Assembly: GCF_042685085.1 (NCBI RefSeq)
Contig: NZ_JBHUMM010000005.1
Coordinates: 1 to 64,000, forward strand
DNA: 64,000 nucleotides
Source: Marinicrinis sediminis
GTDB taxonomy: Bacteria; Bacillota; Bacilli; Paenibacillales; KCTC-33676
Direction of reading: 5' to 3'
The notes under the pieces were generated by a model, which had not been told where the DNA came from, did not search any database, and saw only the letters and a program-made list of their open reading frames with translations. Of the stretch, positions 51,728-60,741 are shown piece by piece. The translations under genes and the position numbers were made by a program. How positions within the stretch are numbered: position 1 is the first letter of the stretch; each line of letters starts with the position of its first letter.

Positions 51728-52630
51728 ATGAACGTCAATCAATTGGAGACCTTAATTGCAGTCTCTCAAACGAAAAGTTTTCGCAAGGCCGGGGAAGTGC
51801 TGAATTTAACGCAGCCTGCGGTGTCCGCACAAATCAAGAGTCTGGAGGACGAGTTCCAGACGGTTCTGCTGAACCGCAATCATCCTGTTACCTTAACCGA
51901 AAGCGGCAAAATTTTTCTTGAACAAGCTTCAAAAATCCTGGGTCAGGTAGAAGAACTGAAGCAGCGCCTTTCTGACCTGCACCAGCTGCCACAGGGAAAC
52001 ATACAGCTTGGCACGACTACCTCCATTGCGATTCAGGTGCTGCCGCGCGTGTTGTCCTATTTCCAGGATCAGTTTCCAATGATCAAGACGACGATTCATT
52101 CCATGACCTCGTCCCAGGTCATTTCCAGTGTGGAGAATGGCAGTATCGATTTGGGGATTTCGTTTATGTTTGACCAAAATCCCCAGCTTGAATCATCGAT
52201 CTTGTATTACGACAGCTTTGAGCTGGTTGTGGCACCTGAGCATCCACTGGCGGAAAAAAGCCATGCCTCGATTCATTGTTTGAAGGATTTGCCCATGATT
52301 ATGCTGTCACCAGAAACAGCGGGCCGCAAGTTTCTGGATCGATTGCTGCTGCAATTCCATATTCAGCCCCAGGTCGTCATGGAGCTGTCCAGCAGTGAAG
52401 AAGTCAAACGGATGGTCGAGATCAATCTGGGAGCGGCGATTATATCCCGATCTGCGATTACCCAGGAATTGAAAAGGGGCACACTAAAACGCATTCAACT
52501 GCATGAGCTGAGTATCGCCCAGCCTGTCAGTGTTTTTTATCGGTCAGGACGTTATCTGAATGCAGCCATACGCCAGTTTTTGAATGATTTGAAAGGCATG
52601 CCGGAATCCCAGTTTCTAGGCTCTGAATAA
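51728..52630 (+). CDS. LysR-family transcriptional regulator
   Basis: A 300-residue regulator with an N-terminal winged helix (FRKAGEVLNLTQPAVSAQIKSLE) and a periplasmic-binding-like effector domain from about residue 90. ATG 51728 has GGGGGAG 5-6 nt upstream. It is divergent from an SDR gene, a usual LysR target arrangement, and 20 nt upstream of the PHP phosphatase gene, with which it may share a transcript. Effector unknown. Confidence 0.9.
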   Translation: MNVNQLETLIAVSQTKSFRKAGEVLNLTQPAVSAQIKSLEDEFQTVLLNRNHPVTLTESGKIFLEQASKILGQVEELKQRLSDLHQLPQGNIQLGTTTSIAIQVLPRVLSYFQDQFPMIKTTIHSMTSSQVISSVENGSIDLGISFMFDQNPQLESSILYYDSFELVVAPEHPLAEKSHASIHCLKDLPMIMLSPETAGRKFLDRLLLQFHIQPQVVMELSSSEEVKRMVEINLGAAIISRSAITQELKRGTLKRIQLHELSIAQPVSVFYRSGRYLNAAIRQFLNDLKGMPESQFLGSE

Positions 52631-52650
52631 GCGTAGACAAGGAGGAAACC

Positions 52651-53457
52651 ATGAAATTCGATTTGCATACGCATCATGATCGCTGCGGCCATGCAGAAGG
52701 AAGTATCCGTCACTATGTCGAGGCTGCGATGAAGGAAGGTTTGTCGGTTATCGGCATCTCCGATCATTCTCCCTATTTTGCCAAGAAGGAGGATCAGGCC
52801 TTCCCACACATTGCGATGGCAAAAAGTGCGTTCACACCGTACATCCAGGAAGTGCTTGCCCTGAAGCAAGAATATGCGGATCGGATCGAAGTGCTGCTTG
52901 GCCTGGAGTCGGACTATTTTCCCGACGTGCTGGATGCCTATCAGGCGGCCTATCGGCAGGTTCCCTTTGATTATGTCATCGGCTCCGTCCATTACGTGAA
53001 CGGCATCAGTATTTTCAATCGCAATCGCTGGAAAAAACTGAGCGAGGCGCAGAAGGTGGACGTGAAGGAACAATATTATGATCTTATTGAACAATCGGCC
53101 CGCAGTGGCATGTTTGACATTCTGGGTCATATCGATGCCATGAAAGGATTTTATCCGGAGTTTTCTGACATTGAAACAAACCGGATTGAAACTACTCTCC
53201 AAGTGATTGCCGAAAACGATGTGGTGATTGAGATCAACACTTCAGGCAAAACAAAGGATGTTGGTGGCTGGTATCCATCGGATGACATCCTGGAAAAGGC
53301 GCTTTATTATGGCGTGAAGGTGACATTCGGTTCGGATGCCCACGTTCCCTCACGCGTAGGCGATGAGTTCGAAATGGTGGCAACCAGACTAAAGGAGATC
53401 GGATTCAAGGAATGGGCCTGCTTTCGCGCACGTGAGCGGTATATGGTGGGGATATGA
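52651..53457 (+). CDS. hisJ: PHP-family histidinol-phosphatase
   Basis: A 268-residue PHP-fold phosphatase with metal motifs FDLHTHHDRCGH, GISDHSPY, GLESDYFP, IGSVHYV, LGHIDAM and GSDAHVP. It matches the HisJ/HisK family that removes phosphate from histidinol phosphate, although no his operon lies here, so another small phosphate ester is possible. AAGGAGG precedes ATG. A hairpin-repeat element directly after the stop serves as its terminator. Confidence 0.85.
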   Translation: MKFDLHTHHDRCGHAEGSIRHYVEAAMKEGLSVIGISDHSPYFAKKEDQAFPHIAMAKSAFTPYIQEVLALKQEYADRIEVLLGLESDYFPDVLDAYQAAYRQVPFDYVIGSVHYVNGISIFNRNRWKKLSEAQKVDVKEQYYDLIEQSARSGMFDILGHIDAMKGFYPEFSDIETNRIETTLQVIAENDVVIEINTSGKTKDVGGWYPSDDILEKALYYGVKVTFGSDAHVPSRVGDEFEMVATRLKEIGFKEWACFRARERYMVGI

Positions 53458-53460
53458 AAA

Positions 53461-53603
53461 ACAGAGAGAGGAACGGGCTCCTATTGCTGTGAAACGCAAA
53501 TGTCGCCCTTTTCCTCTCTCTGTTTTTTTGTGGAGTGAATGGTGAGACAGGAACGGGCTCCTATTGCTGTGAAGCGCAAATGTCGCCCTTTTCCTCTCTC
53601 TGT
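53461..53603 (+). repeat. Two hairpin repeats of the pflB-array family; first copy is a terminator
   Basis: Copy A (53461-53523) has perfect 13-bp arms ACAGAGAGAGGAA and TTCCTCTCTCTGT, followed by seven T, 3 nt after the phosphatase stop, so it acts as a terminator. Copy B (core 53551-53603) repeats the sequence 80 bp on with a decayed left arm. Their middle, GGCTCCTATTGCTGTGAA plus CGCAAATGTCGCC, is the reverse complement of the 30235-30701 units, so both belong to one dispersed family. Confidence 0.9.
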
Positions 53604-53615
53604 TTTTTGTTGAAA

Positions 53616-54371
53616 TTAGATTCCGAAGGTGTTTCCGCCGTTTACGGTGATGGATTGGCCGGTTATGAAGGAAGAATCGTCGGAGGCGAGAAAGAGGACG
53701 GCTTGCGCAATGTCCATAGGGACGCCCATTCTTTGCATCGGAACGTGCTGCCGATAATCCTCAATCGCTTGCTCGCCAACGTCTTCATGACGTTCGACTG
53801 GAATAAACCCCGGATTTAGCAGATTTACCCGAATGCCATGCTGACCCAGTTCCTGCGCCCAGGAGCGAGTCATCCCGAGCATGGCGGACTTGGCTGTGGC
53901 ATAATGGGCAAAATGGGCCGGCCCATTATGAATGACCTCACTACCGATATGGATGATACTCCCTCTTCCCTTTTCCTTCATAGAAGGCCATACAGCCTGC
54001 AAAATGTAAAGTGGTCCCTTCACTGAAAAGTTCAACTGCTGCAAGTAGTCTTCCCATGTCGATTGCGCCATCGATTTTGTCGGCTGGGCACCTGTCGCAT
54101 TATTAATAACTATATCAATCGAACTACCTGCAAGCTTCTCTGCCTGTTCAATCAATTGGTATACGCTTGATTCATTTGTAACATCAGCTTGGCACGCGGC
54201 AGCCTGTCCGTTCCGGGATTGAATGTCTCGTACAACCTGTTCGGCTGCTTCTGGCTGATGTGCATAATTTACAATGACATAGGCGCCCTCACTGGCGAGC
54301 ACTTGACTCATCACTTTTCCAAGTCCTCTGGAACCTCCAGTAACAAGGGCCACTTTTCCCTTTAATCTCAC
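53616..54371 (-). CDS. FabG-like short-chain dehydrogenase/reductase
   Basis: A 251-residue classical SDR with VTGGSRGLGKVM, INNATGAQ (in place of NNAG), catalytic YATAKSA and C-terminal FITGQSITVNGG. It is a stand-alone gene that converges with the PHP phosphatase across the hairpin repeats. It may be a 3-oxoacyl-ACP-type reductase, but the substrate is open. ATG 54371 is the only reasonable start. Confidence 0.88.
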   Translation of the reverse strand: MRLKGKVALVTGGSRGLGKVMSQVLASEGAYVIVNYAHQPEAAEQVVRDIQSRNGQAAACQADVTNESSVYQLIEQAEKLAGSSIDIVINNATGAQPTKSMAQSTWEDYLQQLNFSVKGPLYILQAVWPSMKEKGRGSIIHIGSEVIHNGPAHFAHYATAKSAMLGMTRSWAQELGQHGIRVNLLNPGFIPVERHEDVGEQAIEDYRQHVPMQRMGVPMDIAQAVLFLASDDSSFITGQSITVNGGNTFGI

Positions 54372-54467
54372 CTGCTCACTCCTTCGTCATGCTGCTCTGC
54401 ATGGATAAGCTTGAATATGTTTATATCGTGAAGACCTCTATCATAAAAAGACAAATAACATGAAGAC

Positions 54468-54498
54468 AAAAAAAATGGACCTGCCTCGCTGGCAGGTC
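54468..54498 (-). terminator. Terminator of the DUF2062 gene
   Basis: GACCTGCC and GGCAGGTC form a perfect 8-bp stem with a 5-nt loop and a run of T on the minus strand. It lies about 108 nt after the DUF2062 stop. Confidence 0.8.
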
Positions 54499-54605
54499 TT
54501 CCATACTCTATTTATTAAAGGGGGTCTTGCTTATTATAATACCCAACGAACGTTATCGTACCATAACAGGAATATTACAGTTGTGTAACAAAAGTCTCTT
54601 TTTAT

Positions 54606-55115
54606 TTAAGAAGCCGACGATTTTTTCAATTTGTTCAATACCCGCTCCCGATAGCGGCTGAAAACCACTGACAAGATCCCATACATTGCAAAGGTGAACA
54701 ACACACTATTCAAAAATGAACCCACCATAAAGCTCTTGCCCAGCTTGTGAAAGGTATTCACAATCGGTTGCAAATAATGAGCTGTATTGTATTCGATATC
54801 CGGCAGCGCAGCCTGGGCAGGTGGATCGGGTAGGAACAAGGAACCTGTCTGATAATTCAAGTAAAAGAGAACCGGCCAAAGGAAGGAACCGATCGCAGCG
54901 GCAAATACGGCAGCTACAATATTGCCTTTCGCAATCTTTGTGATGGCAATGGACAGGAAAGGCCCGATGCCAAAGGTGGGAAACCAGCATGGAAAAAATC
55001 CGAGGATCAGACCCAGCGAGATTTGATGATTACTGTTCTTCATACGAAACAGGCGAATTAAATAATACTTTAGATTTCTGCGGGATTTCAACGACCATTT
55101 TACTAACCAATTCAT
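54606..55115 (-). CDS. DUF2062 membrane protein
   Basis: A 169-residue inner-membrane protein of the DUF2062 type, recognisable by QISLGLILGFFPCWFPTFGIG and two later hydrophobic stretches (IVAAVFAAAIGSFLWPVLFYL and FMVGSFLNSVLFTFAMYGIL). The N-terminus is basic. Relatives are often near glycosyltransferases but the function is unknown. The GAGGA box lies about 12 nt before ATG. Confidence 0.85.
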   Translation of the reverse strand: MNWLVKWSLKSRRNLKYYLIRLFRMKNSNHQISLGLILGFFPCWFPTFGIGPFLSIAITKIAKGNIVAAVFAAAIGSFLWPVLFYLNYQTGSLFLPDPPAQAALPDIEYNTAHYLQPIVNTFHKLGKSFMVGSFLNSVLFTFAMYGILSVVFSRYRERVLNKLKKSSAS

Positions 55116-55208
55116 AATTGGAATTCATCCTCATGTCTTAGGCTCCGTGCAATCCTCATTATAACAAATCACCTCTCGTTGTTCCATGGTGATCTGCCAT
55201 TCACGCAC

Positions 55209-55242
55209 AAAAAAGGAAGGAAGCCAACCTTGCATCCATTCC
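55209..55242 (-). terminator. Probable terminator of the DUF975 gene
   Basis: GGAATGGATGC and GCTTCCTTCC (minus strand) pair imperfectly with a 7-nt loop and six T follow, about 30 nt after the DUF975 stop. Confidence 0.55.
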
Positions 55243-55270
55243 TCCTCATTTCATCGATATGTCATTATAA

Positions 55271-56017
55271 TTATACGGATGGATTGCCTGGCTCCCCGCC
55301 AATCGGCCCCATATTCTCATCTCGTTCCGAAAGTAGCCATCCTGATCCCGTTTCCTTCTCTTTCTGAATCGATTCGTAAAAAAGCGCTTGCGTCGTATAT
55401 AAATAAGGCAATACCCACAAAAAACCGATCCCGCAACTTAGAACGCAAAGGATATACCAACCCAGGAAGCTCAGATTCAGCTTGAAGTAGCGCATTTTGT
55501 TTCCTTCCATGAGCCTCGTGCTTTCCCGAATCGCCTCCATCGGCTTCAATTCAGGATGATCAATCATCAGATAATAAGCCATTGAATATTTCAACCAAGC
55601 GATGATGCCCGGCACAATCAGTAACATTGTCCATAATAAGGTGAGTACCGTTTGCATGACGTATAGCAAGAAGGATTTCAAAGGTTGCTCGAAGCCTTTA
55701 AACAACTGGGAATAAGCGGTATCTTTCCCCCTTGCAAAGGACAAGAAAAATAAGCTTAATCCATAAAATAATGGACCTGTCAAGAAAATACTCAAGACAA
55801 TGGAGATAGGATCATCAATATTCGGTATGTAATTCGGTATACTGACTAGTAATCCGTATACCAATCCAGCCAGCACAGCCTTCGTCCACATCCCTTTCAG
55901 TCGATGCTGCGCCATTTCCCTGTAATTCTCGCTGTTTGGTATCCCCCTCTTATCCCCATTTTGCCGGAAATGATTTTTTTCATGATGGTCTCTGTTATGT
56001 TCTTCTCTGTCGTCCAT
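55271..56017 (-). CDS. DUF975 family membrane protein
   Basis: A 248-residue membrane protein. After a hydrophilic His/Asp/Asn-rich head (about 35 residues), it shows about five hydrophobic segments and the DUF975 hallmark WLKYSMAYYLMIDHPELKPMEAIRESTRLM. Function unknown. An AAAGGGGATC box lies somewhat far (13 nt) before ATG. A 240-bp gap to sdhB upstream (56018-56256) holds only the sdh terminator. Confidence 0.82.
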   Translation of the reverse strand: MDDREEHNRDHHEKNHFRQNGDKRGIPNSENYREMAQHRLKGMWTKAVLAGLVYGLLVSIPNYIPNIDDPISIVLSIFLTGPLFYGLSLFFLSFARGKDTAYSQLFKGFEQPLKSFLLYVMQTVLTLLWTMLLIVPGIIAWLKYSMAYYLMIDHPELKPMEAIRESTRLMEGNKMRYFKLNLSFLGWYILCVLSCGIGFLWVLPYLYTTQALFYESIQKEKETGSGWLLSERDENMGPIGGEPGNPSV

Positions 56018-56165
56018 ACGTGTTCGTGATCCCCTTTCACTTTTTCCTTGTATTTATTCAAGATATGACAAGGAGGTCATGATGTATGTCTGTCAAAATA
56101 TGTGGTGTTTTGTCACATCAATCCTAGTATAACACAGTACTCTGAATATTCATTGTATAGCGTAT

Positions 56166-56204
56166 GAAAAAAAGCAGGTAGATGGGGTGCATCTCCTGCT
56201 TTTT
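56166..56204 (-). terminator. Terminator of the sdhCAB operon
   Basis: AAAAAAGCAGG and CCTGCTTTTT flank a 16-nt loop, T-rich on both strands, 52 nt after the sdhB stop. Confidence 0.85.
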
Positions 56205-56256
56205 CGTATCATGCCTATCGGCTTCCCTGCATTTTTTCATAGAGGGTCGCCTTGTA

Positions 56257-57021
56257 TTAGTTCATGAACCATTTCTTGAACATCTGCTTGGTGGTATCCT
56301 TGTTGATCGCGGCAATGGAAGTAGTTAAAGGTATGCCCTTTGGACAGGCTTGCACGCAGTTCTGTGAGTTCCCGCAGCCCTCAATACCGCCATCTTCCAT
56401 CAACGTATCCAAACGCTCTTCCTTGTTCATCTCACCTGTTGGATGGGCATTGAACAAGCGTACTTGGGAAATCGGAGCCGGTCCGATAAAACTTGTTTTG
56501 TCATTCACATTCGGGCACGCTTCCAGACAGACTCCGCAGGTCATGCATTTGGACAGCTCATACGCCCATTGACGCTTGGTCTCTGCCATACGCGGTCCTG
56601 GGCCAAGATCATAAGTGCCATCAATCGGAATCCATGCCTTCACACGCTTCAATGAGTCAAACATGCTGCCACGATCGATCACGACATCACGAATGACCGG
56701 GAAGGTCTTCATCGGTTCAATGCGAATCGGCTGCTCCAGTTTGTCTACGAGTGCCGTACAGGCCTGTCTCGGCTTGCCATTGATCACCATCGAGCAAGCA
56801 CCGCACACTTCCTCCAGACAGTTGGATTCCCAGCATACCGGAGAGGTTTTCTTACCTTCCACGTCTACCGGATTTCGCTGAATCTCCATCAGTGCACTGA
56901 TGACATTCATGTTGGAACGATACGGGATCTCGAATTCTTCCTTATAAGACTTGGAAGTCGGATCATCCTGACGGGTGACAATGAGGCGAATGGTACGGTT
57001 TGCAGTCGTTTGTTCGGCCAC
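56257..57021 (-). CDS. sdhB: Succinate dehydrogenase iron-sulfur subunit
   Basis: A 254-residue subunit that passes electrons from SdhA to the membrane anchor. Cluster ligands are seen as CWESNCLEEVCGAC...C for 2Fe-2S, CMTCGVCLEACP for 4Fe-4S and CGNSQNCVQACP for 3Fe-4S. The start is GTG 57021, 2 nt after the sdhA stop, with GGGGG inside the end of sdhA as its box. Confidence 0.96.
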   Translation of the reverse strand: MAEQTTANRTIRLIVTRQDDPTSKSYKEEFEIPYRSNMNVISALMEIQRNPVDVEGKKTSPVCWESNCLEEVCGACSMVINGKPRQACTALVDKLEQPIRIEPMKTFPVIRDVVIDRGSMFDSLKRVKAWIPIDGTYDLGPGPRMAETKRQWAYELSKCMTCGVCLEACPNVNDKTSFIGPAPISQVRLFNAHPTGEMNKEERLDTLMEDGGIEGCGNSQNCVQACPKGIPLTTSIAAINKDTTKQMFKKWFMN

Positions 57022-57023
57022 GA

Positions 57024-58787
57024 TTATTTGCCCCCTTTCTTCTGCTTATCTGTGGTATAGTCACGCTTGCGCGGCTCAATGAGCGAGACATCCACTTCTT
57101 CATAAGAGATTTCAGGACCGTTTGCCGTGTGCTTGGCTTTGGTAGTCTTCAGGAATTTCTCATCATCCCGCTCCGGGAATTCTGGTTTATAGTGTGCACC
57201 ACGGCTCTCATCCCGTTTGAGTGCGCCAAGCGTAACCACTCTCGCCAGCTCAAGCATATTCCACAGCTGACGTGTAAAGGAAGCTCCCTGGTTGCTCCAC
57301 CCTTGTGTATCGTTGATGTTGATGTTTTTATAGCGCTGCATCAATTCCTGGATTTTCTCATCCGTTTGTTGCAGATTCTTATTGTAGCGAACGACGGTGA
57401 CGTTATTGGTCATCCATTCACCCAGTTCCTTATGAAGGACATACGCATTTTCCGTGCCGTTCATAGCGAGAATGCCTTCATACTGCTGAGTTTGCTTCTT
57501 CGCTTCCCGTTCCAGCACGGAAGACGGGATGTCTTCCACTGTTTTCTCCAGGCCTTTAATATATTCCACGGCTTTCGGACCGGCTACCATACCGCCATAG
57601 ATGGAAGAGAGCAGGGAATTGGCGCCGAGACGATTTCCGCCATGATACTGGTAATCCACTTCTCCCGCTGCGAACAAGCCCGGGATATTGGTCATCTGAT
57701 TGTAATCGACCCACAGTCCTCCCATGGAGTAATGAACGGCAGGGAAGATTTTCATCGGAATCTTGCGCGGGTCATCGCCCATGAATTTCTCATAAATCTC
57801 AATAATCCCGCCAAGCTTCACATCCAGCTCCTTCGGATCTTTATGGGACAGGTCGAGGTAGACCATGTTCTCTCCATTGACTCCGAGCTTCTGATTGACA
57901 CAGACGTCGAAGATTTCACGAGTGGCAATGTCACGAGGCACGAGATTTCCGTATGCCGGATATTTTTCCTCCAGGAAGTACCACGGCTTGCCATCCTTGT
58001 ACGTCCATACCCGGCCGCCTTCGCCCCGCGCAGACTCGGACATCAGGCGCAGCTTGTCATCGCCCGGGATCGCAGTCGGATGTATCTGAATAAATTCCCC
58101 GTTCGCATAGTACACACCTTGTTGATATACCGCGCTGGCCGCCGTTCCTGTGTTAATGACAGAGTTGGTGGATTTTCCGAAGATAATCCCCGGCCCTCCG
58201 GTAGCCAAGATCACCGCATCTGCCGCAAATGATTTCACTTCCATGCCACGAAGATCCTGGGCCGTAATACCGCGGCAGATACCATCGTCATCCACGACAG
58301 CAGACAGGAACTCCCAGTGTTCATACTTGGTAACCAGGCCGGCCACTTCCCAGCGTCTGACTTGTTCGTCAAGCGCATACAGCAATTGCTGTCCCGTCGT
58401 GGCTCCTGCAAAAGCAGTACGATGATGCTTCGTGCCTCCGAACCGGCGGAAATCCAACAATCCTTCCGGTGTCCGGTTGAACATAACCCCCATGCGATCC
58501 ATTAAGTGAATAATGCCCGGTGCCGCTTCACACATGGCTTTGACGGGAGGTTGATTCGCAAGAAAGTCGCCCCCGTATACCGTGTCATCAAAATGCTCCC
58601 ACGGAGAATCTCCTTCGCCCTTTGTATTGACCGCACCGTTAATTCCGCCCTGGGCACAGACGGAATGGGAACGCTTGACGGGTACGACCGAAAATAAATC
58701 GACATGAACGCCTGCTTCCGCTGCTTTCACTGCAGCCATCAAGCCGGCCAGTCCACCGCCGACGACGATAACTTTAGATTTTGCCAT
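57024..58787 (-). CDS. sdhA: Succinate dehydrogenase flavoprotein subunit
   Basis: A 587-residue FAD enzyme oxidising succinate to fumarate. Seen are the FAD-binding GGGLAGLMAAVKAAEAG, the covalent-FAD His region RSHSVCAQGGINGA, and the catalytic region SARGEGGRVWTYKDG. Length matches B. subtilis SdhA. It follows sdhC by 25 nt and has GGGGAG before ATG. The gene order sdhC-sdhA-sdhB near uvrC is the same as in B. subtilis. Confidence 0.97.
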   Translation of the reverse strand: MAKSKVIVVGGGLAGLMAAVKAAEAGVHVDLFSVVPVKRSHSVCAQGGINGAVNTKGEGDSPWEHFDDTVYGGDFLANQPPVKAMCEAAPGIIHLMDRMGVMFNRTPEGLLDFRRFGGTKHHRTAFAGATTGQQLLYALDEQVRRWEVAGLVTKYEHWEFLSAVVDDDGICRGITAQDLRGMEVKSFAADAVILATGGPGIIFGKSTNSVINTGTAASAVYQQGVYYANGEFIQIHPTAIPGDDKLRLMSESARGEGGRVWTYKDGKPWYFLEEKYPAYGNLVPRDIATREIFDVCVNQKLGVNGENMVYLDLSHKDPKELDVKLGGIIEIYEKFMGDDPRKIPMKIFPAVHYSMGGLWVDYNQMTNIPGLFAAGEVDYQYHGGNRLGANSLLSSIYGGMVAGPKAVEYIKGLEKTVEDIPSSVLEREAKKQTQQYEGILAMNGTENAYVLHKELGEWMTNNVTVVRYNKNLQQTDEKIQELMQRYKNININDTQGWSNQGASFTRQLWNMLELARVVTLGALKRDESRGAHYKPEFPERDDEKFLKTTKAKHTANGPEISYEEVDVSLIEPRKRDYTTDKQKKGGK

Positions 58788-58812
58788 TTTGGTTCACTCC
58801 CCTTTAACCCGA

Positions 58813-59481
58813 TTATGATGAAATGGATTGACTCATGCTCATCGCCACTGCAAACTCTTCATTGGTGAATGAGGTCAATGCCAGAATGAACAGGGTAGAC
58901 AAAATGACGAATACGCCCATCCAAATATACGAAGACACACGCTGTGCCCGAGGTCCTACTGTAATGCCCCAACTGACGAGGAATGACCACATACCGTTGG
59001 AGAAATGGAATACCGCCGCAACGATCCCGATGCAGTACAGCACGAAATACAGCGGATTGGTTACCAGCTCATGCATTCTGGCTGCCAGGTCTTCATGCCC
59101 GATATTGCCAAGGGCCACCTGAAAGCGAGTATCGTAGAAATGCCATACGACAAACACCAGGGTCATCACGCCCGTCACCCGCTGCAACATAAACATGATA
59201 TTGCGTGCATAGCTGTGCTGGGTTACGTTGTTGCGTGCCTGATAGGCAATGTACAGCCCGTAGACCCCATGATAAAGCAGGGGCAGCCAAATCCCCACGA
59301 TCTCCAGAATCAGCACAAGCGGCAAACTGTTGAGCCACAGTACCTGCTCAATAAAGGCTTCTTTCCCTCCACTGAATGCTTCATAGTTGGTCAGCATATG
59401 TTCCACCAAGAAAAACCCGAGTGGAATGACACCGAGCAATGAATGAAGCTTTCGGGAATAAAATGAGTTCAATTTCTTCAT
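58813..59481 (-). CDS. sdhC: Succinate dehydrogenase cytochrome b558 subunit
   Basis: A 222-residue membrane anchor with five hydrophobic segments and haem-ligand candidates such as His in YSRKLHSLLGV and LVEHM. Together with SdhA and SdhB it forms the respiratory complex that reduces menaquinone. ATG 59481 follows GGGGGG at 7 nt; a start five codons upstream overlaps the box. First gene of the operon. Confidence 0.95.
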   Translation of the reverse strand: MKKLNSFYSRKLHSLLGVIPLGFFLVEHMLTNYEAFSGGKEAFIEQVLWLNSLPLVLILEIVGIWLPLLYHGVYGLYIAYQARNNVTQHSYARNIMFMLQRVTGVMTLVFVVWHFYDTRFQVALGNIGHEDLAARMHELVTNPLYFVLYCIGIVAAVFHFSNGMWSFLVSWGITVGPRAQRVSSYIWMGVFVILSTLFILALTSFTNEEFAVAMSMSQSISS

Positions 59482-59633
59482 TATGTTTCCCCCCAACTTT
59501 CATCTTCTTCTCCAATGATCATATCAAAAATGAAAAGGCTTTCGCCATTACACACAAAAAATAACGCGGTTTACTCTCATCATGCCCGCAAACCCTTCCC
59601 ATTGTACGCCTCCATACAGAAAGCGTCAACAAA

Positions 59634-59664
59634 TTGTCACGAATTCCACACAGAGATGTGACAA
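59634..59664. promoter_or_regulatory. Inverted repeat between divergent sdhC and LysR genes
   Basis: TTGTCAC (59634-59640) and GTGACAA (59658-59664) are perfect inverse copies, 17 bp apart and flanked by A/T. The repeat sits in the 267-bp region between the divergent genes. It could be an operator for the LysR protein or another regulator of the sdh operon. Confidence 0.35.
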
Positions 59665-59748
59665 ATTCATCTTACCGTGTTTTTGCTTATAAAGGAAGTG
59701 CAATTATATTATAATATGTTATAACCATTACGCATAAGGAGAGAAACG

Positions 59749-60699
59749 ATGCTGCAACTGGAGCTGTTGCCCTATTTCATGGCGGTTGTCGATGCAGGCA
59801 GTCTGAATCAGGCCTCCAAGTCGCTAAACCTGTCACAGCCCGCCTTGTCACGTAAAATCGCCAAGCTCGAAGAAATGCTGGGGGTCACCTTGTTTGAACG
59901 AGCGGGGAAGCGTTTAAAAATTACGGAGGTCGGCAAACTCACTTATTCCTATGCCCAAGAGCTGTCCAGACTGGAAAAGCAGTTCTTGCAGAGCATCACG
60001 ACCTATCAGCCCCATATTCACAAAGAGTTGTATGTCGGGGCCAGTCTGACGACCCTTCCGTCTACGCTGCCCGATCTCATTCGCTATTTTACAGAAGACA
60101 GTGCGCGCTATGATCTGAAGGCATTGACCGGAAAGACGCATGAAGTGATTCATATGGTCAAGGAACAGCAGGTGGATTTTGGAATCGTCGCCTCTCGTAT
60201 TCAAGAGGATGAGCTAGTCTGCATTCCGTTATTTGAGGATCACCTTGCCCTAGTATTGCCAAAAAAACATGCGCTCGGCCGAGAACTGTCCGTTTCGATT
60301 CAAACTCTGCATGACCTGTCGATGATCCTGTTTGCCAAGGGAAGCTGGTACCGGGTGCTGACGGATGAGTTACTGCTCAAGCACCAGGTGCGTCCTCTTA
60401 TCAAGATGGAGATTGATTCCTTCGAAGCGATCATTAGACTGATCGCCCTGAATGGCTATGCCAGCCTGCTGCCTCAATCCTATCTGAGACCCGCTACTCT
60501 CAAGGACAACGGACTGGTACAGGTCGAGGTGGCTGAGCTAAAGGAGATGACCCGTACGACTTCGCTCATCTATCGCAAGGACACGGTGTTTCATCCCGAG
60601 GTAGAGTCCAGGCTGCAATCTGCTGTACGTTTCTTTCATCTGATGAAACAGGATGCGCCCGGTCAGCCTCTTATGCATTCCCTGATCGACCCGAATTAG
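59749..60699 (+). CDS. LysR-family transcriptional regulator
   Basis: A 316-residue regulator. The winged helix (LNQASKSLNLSQPALSRKIAKLEEMLG) is at residues about 18-45, and the effector-binding domain follows from about residue 90. AAGGAGAGAAACG precedes ATG. It is divergent from the sdhCAB operon and may regulate it in response to a carboxylate, as is usual for this arrangement. Effector unknown. Confidence 0.9.
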   Translation: MLQLELLPYFMAVVDAGSLNQASKSLNLSQPALSRKIAKLEEMLGVTLFERAGKRLKITEVGKLTYSYAQELSRLEKQFLQSITTYQPHIHKELYVGASLTTLPSTLPDLIRYFTEDSARYDLKALTGKTHEVIHMVKEQQVDFGIVASRIQEDELVCIPLFEDHLALVLPKKHALGRELSVSIQTLHDLSMILFAKGSWYRVLTDELLLKHQVRPLIKMEIDSFEAIIRLIALNGYASLLPQSYLRPATLKDNGLVQVEVAELKEMTRTTSLIYRKDTVFHPEVESRLQSAVRFFHLMKQDAPGQPLMHSLIDPN

Positions 60700-60741
60700 G
60701 GGCGAACTCGAGCCGTACAGAGAATGGAATCTTATTGAAAA

